Source of the DNA: Lysobacter sp. K5869
Lineage (GTDB): Bacteria > Pseudomonadota > Gammaproteobacteria > Xanthomonadales > Xanthomonadaceae
Assembly: GCF_018847975.1 (NCBI RefSeq)
Contig: NZ_CP072597.1
Coordinates: forward strand, 2,395,001 to 2,459,000
DNA: 64,000 nt
Reading direction: 5' to 3'
The position numbers and the translations under genes are program-made. Positions 57,813 through 64,000 of the stretch are shown here, one piece after another. Each line of letters starts with the position of its first letter. Position 1 is the first letter of the stretch. The notes below the pieces were generated by a model. It did not search any database. It saw only the letters and a list, made by a program, of their open reading frames with translations, and was not told the origin of the DNA.

Positions 57813-58607
57813 GTGCGCCAGTACCTCGACCTGCTGCGCCACGTGCTCGAACGCGGCGCCGAAAAATCCGACCGCACCGGCACCGGCACGCGCAGCGTGT
57901 TCGGCTGGCAGATGCGCTTCGATTTGAACCAAGGCTTCCCGCTGGTCACGACCAAGAAGCTGCACCTGCGCTCGATCGTGCACGAGCTGCTGTGGTTCCT
58001 GCAGGGCGAGACCAACATCGCTTACCTGAAGGACAACAAGGTCAGCATCTGGGACGAATGGGCCGACGCGCAGGGCGAACTCGGCCCGGTCTACGGCAAG
58101 CAGTGGCGGCGCTGGGCCGACGGCACCGGCGTGGAGATCGATCAGATCCGCTGGGTGGTCGACGAGATCAAGCGCAATCCCGATTCGCGCCGGCTGATCG
58201 TCAGCGCCTGGAACGTCGCCGACCTGCCGAAGATGGCGCTGATGCCCTGCCACGCGCTGTTCCAGTTCTACGTGGTCGACGGCAAGCTCAGCTGCCAGCT
58301 GTATCAGCGCAGCGGCGACATCTTCCTCGGTGTGCCGTTCAACATCGCCAGCTACGCGCTGCTGACCCACATGGTCGCGCAGGTGTGCGGGCTCGGCGTC
58401 GGCGATTTCGTGCACACGCTGGGCGATGCGCATCTGTACTCGAACCATTACGAACAAGCGCGCGAACAGTTGGCGCGCGAGCCGCGCACGCTGCCGACGC
58501 TCAAGCTCAACCCGGCGGTGAGCGATCTGTTCGCGTTCGGCTACGACGACATCGCCATCGAGGGCTACGACCCGGCGCCGGCGATCAAAGCGCCGGTCGC
58601 GGTCTGA
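57813..58607 (+). CDS. thyA: thymidylate synthase
   Basis: This 264-aa enzyme makes dTMP from dUMP with methylene-tetrahydrofolate. Length and numbering match E. coli: catalytic Cys146 lies in [12 protein letters not shown], with DRTGTGT at the N-terminus, [21 protein letters not shown] (quoted in two parts) and the Asn/His dUMP-binding motif [11 protein letters not shown]. It starts with GTG. The dihydrofolate it produces is recycled by FolA, encoded 0.8 kb downstream on the same strand. Confidence 0.97.
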   Translation: MRQYLDLLRHVLERGAEKSDRTGTGTRSVFGWQMRFDLNQGFPLVTTKKLHLRSIVHELLWFLQGETNIAYLKDNKVSIWDEWADAQGELGPVYGKQWRRWADGTGVEIDQIRWVVDEIKRNPDSRRLIVSAWNVADLPKMALMPCHALFQFYVVDGKLSCQLYQRSGDIFLGVPFNIASYALLTHMVAQVCGLGVGDFVHTLGDAHLYSNHYEQAREQLAREPRTLPTLKLNPAVSDLFAFGYDDIAIEGYDPAPAIKAPVAV

Positions 58608-58615
58608 GTCCGGCG

Positions 58616-59314
58616 ATGGCGCGCGGCGCTGCGCGATGGGCCAGCGTCGCTTGCCTGGCGCTGCTGCTCGGCTTGAGCGCATGCGCGCGCCCGGCGAACG
58701 ATGCTGCGTCCGCGGCGAAGGCATCGTCCGCGCCCAAGCAAGCCGCGCCTTTGCGTTCGCCGGACCGGCCGCTGCCGGAGCCGTTGCCGGCGCCGCCCGT
58801 GCCGGAACCGGGCGTGCGCGCCGAGCCGGAAGCCGACATGCCCTTGGCCGCGGGCAGCGCCGTCGAGGCCGCGCGTTCTCTCTACGACCTGCACATGCGC
58901 TTGCATGCCAGCGGCTTGCCGGTCGGCGAGGATCTCGCGCGCTATCGGCCGCTGCTGTCCAAGCGTCTGCTGGCGCTGATGGCGCCGGCCGCGCGCGAGC
59001 GCGACCGCACGATCGCGCAGACGCCCGATCTGAAGCCGCCCTACATCGAGGGCGATATGTTCACCGGGCTGAGCGAAGGCGCGACCGGTTACAAGCTCGG
59101 CAAACGCAACGCGCTCGGGCCGGATCGCGAGAGCGTCGATCTCGAATTCGTTTACGACGACGGTTCCGGCCCGCCGACCCGCTGGCGCGGCCGCGCGCAG
59201 ATGGTGCGCGAGGACGGGAGCTGGAAGCTCGACGAAGTCGAATACGGCGATTTCGATGCCGGCGTACAGGGCGATTTCGTCCGCGCCGGCAGTCTTTCCG
59301 ACTGGTTCAAGTAA
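58616..59314 (+). CDS. putative lipoprotein of unknown function
   Basis: This 232-aa protein has a lipoprotein signal (VACLALLLGLSAC; lipobox LSAC), an Ala/Pro-rich linker (to ~75) and a C-terminal domain with YDLHMRLHASGLP and VDLEFVYDD followed by a basic-acidic strand pair that looks like an NTF2-like or DUF-type alpha/beta domain. It is between thyA and folA with gaps of 8 and 57 bp, so it may be co-transcribed with them. No family recognised. Confidence 0.72.
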   Translation: MARGAARWASVACLALLLGLSACARPANDAASAAKASSAPKQAAPLRSPDRPLPEPLPAPPVPEPGVRAEPEADMPLAAGSAVEAARSLYDLHMRLHASGLPVGEDLARYRPLLSKRLLALMAPAARERDRTIAQTPDLKPPYIEGDMFTGLSEGATGYKLGKRNALGPDRESVDLEFVYDDGSGPPTRWRGRAQMVREDGSWKLDEVEYGDFDAGVQGDFVRAGSLSDWFK

Positions 59315-59371
59315 CGGCCGATCCGGCGAGCGCCGCCGACGCGCCTTGCAACGCAACGCGAGGAACACCGC

Positions 59372-59881
59372 ATGACCACTCAGCTCAGCCTGATCGCCGC
59401 GCTCGACCGCAACCGCGCCATCGGCCGCGACAACGCGCTGCCGTGGCGCTTGTCGGACGACCTCAAGCGCTTCAAGGCGCTGACCTTGGGCAAGCCGCTG
59501 CTGATGGGGCGCAAGACCGCGCAATCGCTGGGCCGCGCGCTGCCCGGGCGGCGCAATCTGGTGCTGACTCGTTCGGGCGAAGTGCCGTTCGCCGGCATGC
59601 AAGCGGTGGGTTCGACCGAACAAGCGCTGGAGCTCGCCGCGGCCGACGGCGCCGCCGAACTGTGCGTGATCGGCGGCGGCGAGGTGTACGCGCTGTGTCT
59701 GCCGTCGGCGTCGCGCTTGTACCTGACCTGGGTCGATACCCGGGTCGAAGGCGCCGACACGTACTTTCCGCGCTTCGACGAAAGCGAGTGGCGCGAAGCC
59801 CGGCGCGAGCGGCATCGCGCGGACGAGCGCAACGAGTTCGATTTCGAGTACGTCGACTATGTTCGCCTGGGCATCGATTGA
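59372..59881 (+). CDS. folA: dihydrofolate reductase
   Basis: This 169-aa enzyme reduces dihydrofolate with NADPH; it is the trimethoprim target. Motifs: LIAALDRNRAIGRDNALPWRL, catalytic acid Asp in LSDDLKRFK, GRKTAQSLGRALPGRRNLVL and the NADPH-binding VIGGGEVYAL. E. coli DHFR is 159 aa. The ATG at 59372 follows GAGGAACACCGC. The region between it and the minus-strand apa genes resembles the E. coli folA/apaH neighbourhood. Confidence 0.96.
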   Translation: MTTQLSLIAALDRNRAIGRDNALPWRLSDDLKRFKALTLGKPLLMGRKTAQSLGRALPGRRNLVLTRSGEVPFAGMQAVGSTEQALELAAADGAAELCVIGGGEVYALCLPSASRLYLTWVDTRVEGADTYFPRFDESEWREARRERHRADERNEFDFEYVDYVRLGID

Positions 59882-59906
59882 GGCCATCGTCGCGCTTCGT
59901 CGTTGC

Positions 59907-59929
59907 GTAGGCGCTGCGTAAGCTGCGGC
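59907..59929 (+). repeat. degenerate GTAG repeat unit
   Basis: GTAGGCGCTGCGTAAGCTGC followed by GGC is a decayed copy of the unit at 60007. The sequence after it (GGCGGCGCAAAACGCGTTGC) also recurs 96 bp later as GGCGGCGGAAAACGCGCTGC, so a ~48-bp block was duplicated head-to-tail. Confidence 0.7.
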
Positions 59930-60006
59930 CCGAACGGGCGGCGCAAAACGCGTTGCCCCCAAACCGGTTTGCCCTTGCATTCGCCGAAGCGCCACGGCCG
60001 CTACCT

Positions 60007-60198
60007 GTAGGAGCTGCGTAAGCTGCGACGCACGCAGGCGGCGGAAAACGCGCTGCGTCCGAAGCTCGGGCTATCCGGGCTTTTTCATGGCGATGACTGT
60101 TCGGCGGGTACGCGTGGGGGATGTTTTTCGGCGTCTCGCCGCCACCAGGCCTTTGCGTTGGCCGGGTTTCGAGTGGTCGCAGCTTACGCAGCTCCTAC
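60007..60198. repeat. distant inverted GTAG repeat pair
   Basis: The 23-nt arms at 60007-60029 and 60176-60198 are perfect reverse complements, 146 bp apart, with GTAG and CTAC at the outer ends. The core variant is GCGTAAGCTGC, with TAAG in place of the CGAG found at 1.2 and 50.8 kb. The interval contains the intrinsic terminator. Confidence 0.85.
60062..60085 (+). terminator. intrinsic terminator downstream of folA
   Basis: AAGCTCGG pairs with CCGGGCTT (one T-G wobble) around a GCTAT loop and runs into TTTTT. It lies 180 bp after the folA stop and points in the folA direction. Confidence 0.65.
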
Positions 60199-60215
60199 GG
60201 CCGCTTACGGCCGGA

Positions 60216-60905
60216 TCAGCGCGAGGCCGTGGCGCTCGCGGGCAAGCTCGGCCGATAGCGACCGGTGATCTCGTACGCGAACAGCACGTCTTCCTCCCGC
60301 GTCCCGCGCGCGATGTTGTGCAGGATCAGCGGCCGCTTGCGGTCCCAGGAGCGGCGGTCGGAGACGATGCCGATGTGGGTCTGGCCGCGGCCCAGATCCC
60401 AGGTCACCACGTCGCCGGCGCGGTAGTCGCCGGCGTTCGCGCTCACCGGCAGCGACCAGCCCTGGCGCTCGAACCAGCGGCGCAGGTTGGGCACGCGGCG
60501 GTGGTCGATGCTGCGGTCGGTGGACGTCGCCCGCCACAGCGAGGGGTAGGCGGCGAAGTTCGCGCGCATGTCCTCGTGCACGCTGCGCTGCAGGTCCAGG
60601 CCCTGCAAGCGCAGCGCGCGGATCACCACGTCGGTGCAGACGCCGCGGTCGGGCGCGACATCGCCGCCGGGATAGCTCAGTGGCACGTAGGCCGGGTCGT
60701 ACAGCCGCACCACGCCGACCTGCGCGCGCGCGGCGGCGACCAAGGGCGGCGAGGGCGCGGCGGGTTCCGACGAGGGCGCGGGCCAGACGTGGGTGTCGAC
60801 GCGTTGCCCCGGTGGCGCGGACGGTTGCGAGCAGGCGGCGGCGAGCAGCGCGAACAACGGCGCGGCGATGCGCGACGCTAGCTTGCGCGAGACAGGTGGC
60901 GACAA
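60216..60905 (-). CDS. DUF1287-family lipoprotein (NlpC/P60-like)
   Basis: This protein (229 aa from TTG 60905) has a lipoprotein-like signal (IAAPLFALLAAAC) and a DUF1287 domain: VVRLYDPAYVPLSYPGGDVA, Cys in RGVCTDVVIRAL, HEDMRANFAAYP, and the His in GDVVTWDLGRGQTHIGIVSD (quoted in parts), arranged as in NlpC/P60 cysteine amidases. It may cleave a peptidoglycan-type amide in the envelope. The start is uncertain: the frame stays open to ATG 61076, but residues before the signal would be Arg/Ala-rich and unlikely. TTG 60905 puts the lipobox near residue 20. Confidence 0.75.
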   Translation of the reverse strand: MSPPVSRKLASRIAAPLFALLAAACSQPSAPPGQRVDTHVWPAPSSEPAAPSPPLVAAARAQVGVVRLYDPAYVPLSYPGGDVAPDRGVCTDVVIRALRLQGLDLQRSVHEDMRANFAAYPSLWRATSTDRSIDHRRVPNLRRWFERQGWSLPVSANAGDYRAGDVVTWDLGRGQTHIGIVSDRRSWDRKRPLILHNIARGTREEDVLFAYEITGRYRPSLPASATASR

Positions 60906-61083
60906 CGGCCGCGCCGGCGGTGGGCCGCGCCTTGTGGCGGCGCTCCATCGCGTCGGCGGCAACTCGCGCGCGGCCGCCGCGCACGACCGCGCCGCGTGCG
61001 CCACGACAGCGCGCAACCGCGCGATCGCCGGCTTCGAATCATCGTGCGGGCTTCGCCATCCATGGCGCATGCGCATGCTCCGC

Positions 61084-61947
61084 TCAGGCCGGTTGGCGCG
61101 GCGGCCGCGGCCGCGGTGGATGCGCCGGCACGTCGCGGCCCGGCACCTGGACGAGGCGCAGCTCGTCGGTGTCCAACTGCAGCGCGGTGAGCTTGCCGCC
61201 CCAGACCGCGCCGGTGTCGATGGCGTGCACGCCGTGGCCGATGAACAAGCCCAGCGTGGACCAGTGCCCGCACACGATCTTGAGATCGCGCTCGACCCGG
61301 CCCGGCACTTCGTACCACGGGTACAGGCCGACCGGCTGCGTGCCCGGGCTGCCCTTGTCCTCGAAGGCGATGCGGCCGCGCGGCGTGCAATAGCGCAGGC
61401 GGGTGAAGATGTTGATGATCGCGCGATGGCGGTCGATGCCGGCCAGCTTGGGATTCCAGGCCGGGCGGTCGCCGTACATGTTCTTCAGCAGGCGCCGGTA
61501 CTGGTCGCCGTGCAGGCGCTCCTCGACTTCGCGCGCGTGGCGCTCGGCCATCGCCGTGGTCCAGCGCGGCGCGAGGCCGGCGTGGACCATCATCCAGCCG
61601 AGCTTGCGGTCGGCGTGGACGAGCTTCTGCAGGCGCAGCCAGTCCAGCAGCGACTCGCCGTCCTCGGCCAGGACGATGCGCTGCAGGTCGGGATTGACCT
61701 TGCGCTTCTCTTCCTCGGTGCGCTGGCCGATCGCCAGCAGCGACAGGTCGTGATTGCCCAGCACCACCACGCTGCGTTCGCGCAGCGAGTGGACCAGACG
61801 CAGAGTTTCCAGGGATTGCCCGCCGCGGTTGACCAGGTCGCCGCAGAACCACAGCTGGTCCTGCGCCGGATCGAAGTTGAGCCGCTCCAGCAATCGCTGG
61901 GTGGCGTCGTAGCAGCCCTGGAGGTCGCCGATTGCCCAAACGCTCAT
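61084..61947 (-). CDS. apaH: bis(5'-nucleosyl)-tetraphosphatase (symmetrical)
   Basis: This 287-aa calcineurin-type phosphatase hydrolyses Ap4A to two ADP and also uncaps Np4-capped RNA. Metal motifs: IGDLQGCYD, CGDLVNRGG, LGNHDLSLL and VHAGL, with GHWSTLG. The first motif has Gln where E. coli has His (GDVHG); Pseudomonas and xanthomonad ApaH also show GDLQG, so this is normal. The C-terminal ~15 residues are Pro/Arg-rich. It follows apaG by 13 bp. Confidence 0.95.
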   Translation of the reverse strand: MSVWAIGDLQGCYDATQRLLERLNFDPAQDQLWFCGDLVNRGGQSLETLRLVHSLRERSVVVLGNHDLSLLAIGQRTEEEKRKVNPDLQRIVLAEDGESLLDWLRLQKLVHADRKLGWMMVHAGLAPRWTTAMAERHAREVEERLHGDQYRRLLKNMYGDRPAWNPKLAGIDRHRAIINIFTRLRYCTPRGRIAFEDKGSPGTQPVGLYPWYEVPGRVERDLKIVCGHWSTLGLFIGHGVHAIDTGAVWGGKLTALQLDTDELRLVQVPGRDVPAHPPRPRPPRQPA

Positions 61948-61960
61948 GTGCCGTCCGCGC

Positions 61961-62344
61961 TCAGTGCAGGGTGCGCGGTACGGTGAGGGTGAACGACGGA
62001 ATCGGCGCGTCGAAACGGGTGCCGTCGTCGGCCACCATCGCGTAGCTGCCTTCCATCGTGCCCAGGCTGGTCTCCAGCACGGCGCCGGAGGTGTATTCGT
62101 AATCGTCGCCCGGACGCAGCCACGGCTGCTCGCCGACCACGCCGTCGCCGCGCACTTCCTGCACCTTGCCGTTGGCGTCGGTGATCACCCAGTGGCGCGC
62201 GATCAGGCGCGCGGGGACGTTGCCGGCGTTGCGGATGTGGATGGTGTAGGCGAACACGTAGCGGTCCTGCTCCGGGGCGGATTGATCGTCCAGGTAGCGG
62301 GTCGCCACGTCGATGTCGAAGACGTATTCGGTGGGGCGGTTCAT
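61961..62344 (-). CDS. apaG: ApaG (Co2+/Mg2+ efflux-associated protein)
   Basis: This 127-aa protein has the ApaG/fibronectin-III-like fold: [44 protein letters not shown] and [18 protein letters not shown] (quoted in parts) are diagnostic. E. coli ApaG is 125 aa. Its biochemical role is unsettled. The gene sits between rsmA and apaH as in E. coli. The 239-bp gap upstream holds a small hairpin but no gene. Confidence 0.96.
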   Translation of the reverse strand: MNRPTEYVFDIDVATRYLDDQSAPEQDRYVFAYTIHIRNAGNVPARLIARHWVITDANGKVQEVRGDGVVGEQPWLRPGDDYEYTSGAVLETSLGTMEGSYAMVADDGTRFDAPIPSFTLTVPRTLH

Positions 62345-62373
62345 AGCGGCAGTTTAAGCAAAGCGGGCATGAA

Positions 62374-62391
62374 GCGGGAATGAGTTCCCGC
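62374..62391. repeat. small perfect hairpin in the rsmA-apaG gap
   Basis: GCGGGAA and TTCCCGC flank a TGAG loop. It resembles the core of the dispersed 'GCGGGAATGAGTTCCCGC' hairpins and may be a remnant of a REP element. No T run. Confidence 0.45.
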
Positions 62392-62583
62392 AATAACGCG
62401 GGGAGGGGCAAAACGTCCGCCGCGGCGGCGCTGCGATCGCGGTCGCAGGCGTCGCGGGTGCGGGCGGGGTCGGGCAGTTTCGCGCGGTTTCGCGCGATCC
62501 GCGCGCCGCGCGAGCGGATCGCGCGTGCGTCCGCGCGGGAGCGCCGCGGCGCGGCCTGCGCGCCTCGGCGACGCGCGTGCCGG

Positions 62584-63429
62584 TCAGGCCGCCGACGGAT
62601 CCGGCAGGACTTTGTCGTGCGCGCGCAGCCAGTTGGCCAGACGCACGAATTCGCCCACTTCCAGTTGCTCGGCGCGCGCGTCGGGCCGCACGCCGGCGGC
62701 TTCGATCGAGGCGCCGTCGCAGACCAGCGAGAGCGCGTTGCGCAGCGTCTTGCGGCGCTGGCCGAAGGCGTCGCGGACCACGCGCGCGAACAGGGCGTGG
62801 TCGTCGATGCCGATTTGTTCGGGCGCCAGCGGAATCATCCGCACCACCGCCGAATCGACCTTCGGCGGCGGCCGGAACGCGGCCGGCGGCACGTCGAACA
62901 GCGCGATCACCTGGCAATACGCCTGCAGCATCACGCTGAGGCGGCCGTAGACCTTGCTGCCGGGCCCGGCGGCCATGCGGTCGACCACTTCCTTCTGCAG
63001 CATGAAGTGCATGTCGCGGATCGCCGCGGCGTGCTCCAGCGCATGGAACAGGATCGGCGAGGACAGGTTGTAGGGCAGGTTGCCGACCAGCCGGATCGGG
63101 CCGCCGTTGTGCGCCAGGGCGGTGAAATCCACGGTGAGCACGTCGCGGTGGATCACTTCCAGCGTGCCGTGGGCGCGCGCGGACTCGGTGAGCGGGAAGA
63201 TCAGGTCGCGGTCGAACTCGATCACGGTCAGTTCGCCGTGGCGGTCGAGCAACGGGAAGGTGATCGCGCCCTGGCCGGGGCCGATCTCGACCAGACGGTC
63301 GCCGGGTTTCGGGTCCACCGCGTGCACGATCATCGCGATGATGTGGGCGTCGTGCAGGAAGTGCTGGCCCAGGTGCTTCTTGGCCTCGGGCTTGAAGCCT
63401 TTGGCGTGGGTCTTGGCGGTGCCGGTCAT
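62584..63429 (-). CDS. rsmA: 16S rRNA (adenine-1518/1519-N6)-dimethyltransferase
   Basis: This 281-aa KsgA enzyme dimethylates A1518 and A1519 in helix 45 of 16S rRNA late in 30S assembly. SAM-binding motif EIGPGQGAIT, catalytic NLPYNLSSP, KKHLGQHFLHD at the N-terminus and the C-terminal RRKTLRNAL are all present. E. coli KsgA is 273 aa. It is 37 bp from pdxA, and lies in the conserved pdxA-rsmA-apaG-apaH order. Confidence 0.96.
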   Translation of the reverse strand: MTGTAKTHAKGFKPEAKKHLGQHFLHDAHIIAMIVHAVDPKPGDRLVEIGPGQGAITFPLLDRHGELTVIEFDRDLIFPLTESARAHGTLEVIHRDVLTVDFTALAHNGGPIRLVGNLPYNLSSPILFHALEHAAAIRDMHFMLQKEVVDRMAAGPGSKVYGRLSVMLQAYCQVIALFDVPPAAFRPPPKVDSAVVRMIPLAPEQIGIDDHALFARVVRDAFGQRRKTLRNALSLVCDGASIEAAGVRPDARAEQLEVGEFVRLANWLRAHDKVLPDPSAA

Positions 63430-63466
63430 GGCGAGCCTCCGGGCGGGGCGGTGCGGGGCGAACGGG

Positions 63467-64000
63467 TCATGCGGATGGGCGGGCCGTGCGGATCATTCGG
63501 TTTTGGGCGATGCGGGCGCAGGTCTGCGCCGCGGCGATCAGGCTGGACGGGTCGGCGAGGCCGCGGCCGGCCAGGTCCAGCGCGGTGCCGTGGTCCACGG
63601 CCACGCGCGGATAGGGTAGCCCGAGGGTCAGGTTCACCGCGCGCTCGAAGCCGCTGTACTTGAGCACCGGCAGGCCCTGGTCGTGGTACATCGCGACCAC
63701 GGCGTCGAAGCCGCGCAGCTTGGCCGGCAGGAACGCGGTGTCGGCGGGCAGCGGGCCGATCAGGTCGAGGCCGTCGGCGCGCAGCGCGGCCAGCACCGGC
63801 TCGATCACCTCGATCTCTTCCATCCCCAGGTGCCCGGCTTCGCCGGCGTGTGGGTTGAGGCCGAGCACGGCGATGCGCGGGCGCTGCAGGCCGAAGTCGC
63901 CGCGCAGGGCGGCTTCGACGATGCGCAGGGTCCGCGCCAGCGGGTCGGGGCGGATCGCGTCGGCGACCGCGCGCAACGGCAGGTGGGTGGTGGCGAGACC
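63467..64000 (-). CDS. pdxA: 4-hydroxythreonine-4-phosphate dehydrogenase, C-terminal part
   Basis: The frame is open to the window edge and gives 177 residues of the C-terminus of PdxA, the NAD-dependent enzyme of pyridoxal 5'-phosphate synthesis (about 330 aa complete). At the edge the sequence reads [16 protein letters not shown]; later come the metal-binding [13 protein letters not shown] and [10 protein letters not shown]. The start codon lies outside the window; an in-frame TTG at 63976 is internal. Confidence 0.94.
   Translation of the reverse strand, partial: GLATTHLPLRAVADAIRPDPLARTLRIVEAALRGDFGLQRPRIAVLGLNPHAGEAGHLGMEEIEVIEPVLAALRADGLDLIGPLPADTAFLPAKLRGFDAVVAMYHDQGLPVLKYSGFERAVNLTLGLPYPRVAVDHGTALDLAGRGLADPSSLIAAAQTCARIAQNRMIRTARPSA

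Larger units (their letters stand above)
59882..60215. other. 334-bp convergent gap with GTAG repeats and a terminator
   Basis: Convergent region between folA and the DUF1287 gene. It holds three GTAG-type units (two as direct repeats, the third inverted) and one intrinsic terminator at 60062-60085. No gene was found. Confidence 0.65.

Noticed and set aside
60205..60984. Overlapping minus-strand frame beside the DUF1287 gene
   Set aside because: Its translation is Arg/Ala-rich without domains; the adjacent frame has the lipoprotein signal and the Cys/His motifs.
61084..61947. Missing metal-ligand His in the first ApaH motif (GDLQG)
   Set aside because: Gln at this place is usual in Pseudomonas and xanthomonad ApaH, so it is not a sign of inactivation.

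Overview
The window is a GC-rich chromosomal segment, roughly 70% G+C by eye, from a gammaproteobacterium of the Xanthomonadaceae, most likely Lysobacter. This rests on gene order (gshB and tonB divergent from pilGHIJ-pilL with no pilK; pdxA-rsmA-apaG-apaH next to folA-thyA-lgt), on repeats that begin with GTAG as in Stenotrophomonas and Lysobacter, and on dense coding with many GTG and TTG starts. No tRNA, rRNA, insertion sequence, prophage or CRISPR array was found.

Layout. 0-9 kb: a family 2 glycosyltransferase, PBP1b (mrcB), a TPR lipoprotein, a YoaA/DinG-type helicase, a VOC protein, tsaB and a secreted DUF3298-like protein. 9-11 kb, minus strand: gshB-tonB. 11.4-25.9 kb: a type IV pilus chemosensory operon, pilG-pilH-pilI-pilJ-pilL, followed by a CheB-like protein, a CheW-like protein and a membrane acyltransferase. 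PilL is 2291 aa with three canonical Hpt domains and a very long Ala/Glu/Arg coiled-coil repeat. The CheB-like protein has lost all three catalytic residues and no CheR is encoded.

26.6-36.4 kb is the most unusual region. An OprO/P-type porin is followed by a membrane histidine kinase of CheA-like logic (Hpt plus HATPase, no CheW domain), a CheY-like regulator and a CheX-like phosphatase. Two further paralogues of the kinase follow. In both, the phosphorylatable Hpt histidine is replaced by arginine and the periplasmic sensor is almost gone, while the ATP-binding motifs largely remain.

36.4-44.7 kb: rsmE-bioA (minus); nudE-cysQ-mazG (plus, overlapping); small membrane proteins (YnfA/UPF0060, a cysteine-rich protein, Mpo1/DUF962); a secreted protein; a tandem pair of unrecognised paralogues; and a DUF486 protein. 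44.8-50.7 kb: an OmpR-type two-component system and a MacA-like/ABC ATPase/permease tripartite exporter. 51.2-56.7 kb: dgkA, a TerC-family protein with a clear terminator, and a LemA/TPM-domain cluster whose three membrane proteins end in the same SGSW tail. 56.9-64 kb: lgt-thyA-lipoprotein-folA on plus, then a DUF1287 protein and apaH-apaG-rsmA-pdxA on minus; pdxA runs off the window.

Inverted GTAG-ended repeats lie in four intergenic regions. At three places a GATAAT -10-like hexamer sits only 6-7 nt before an ATG, suggesting leaderless transcripts. All assignments come from reading motifs and gene order; no database search was run.
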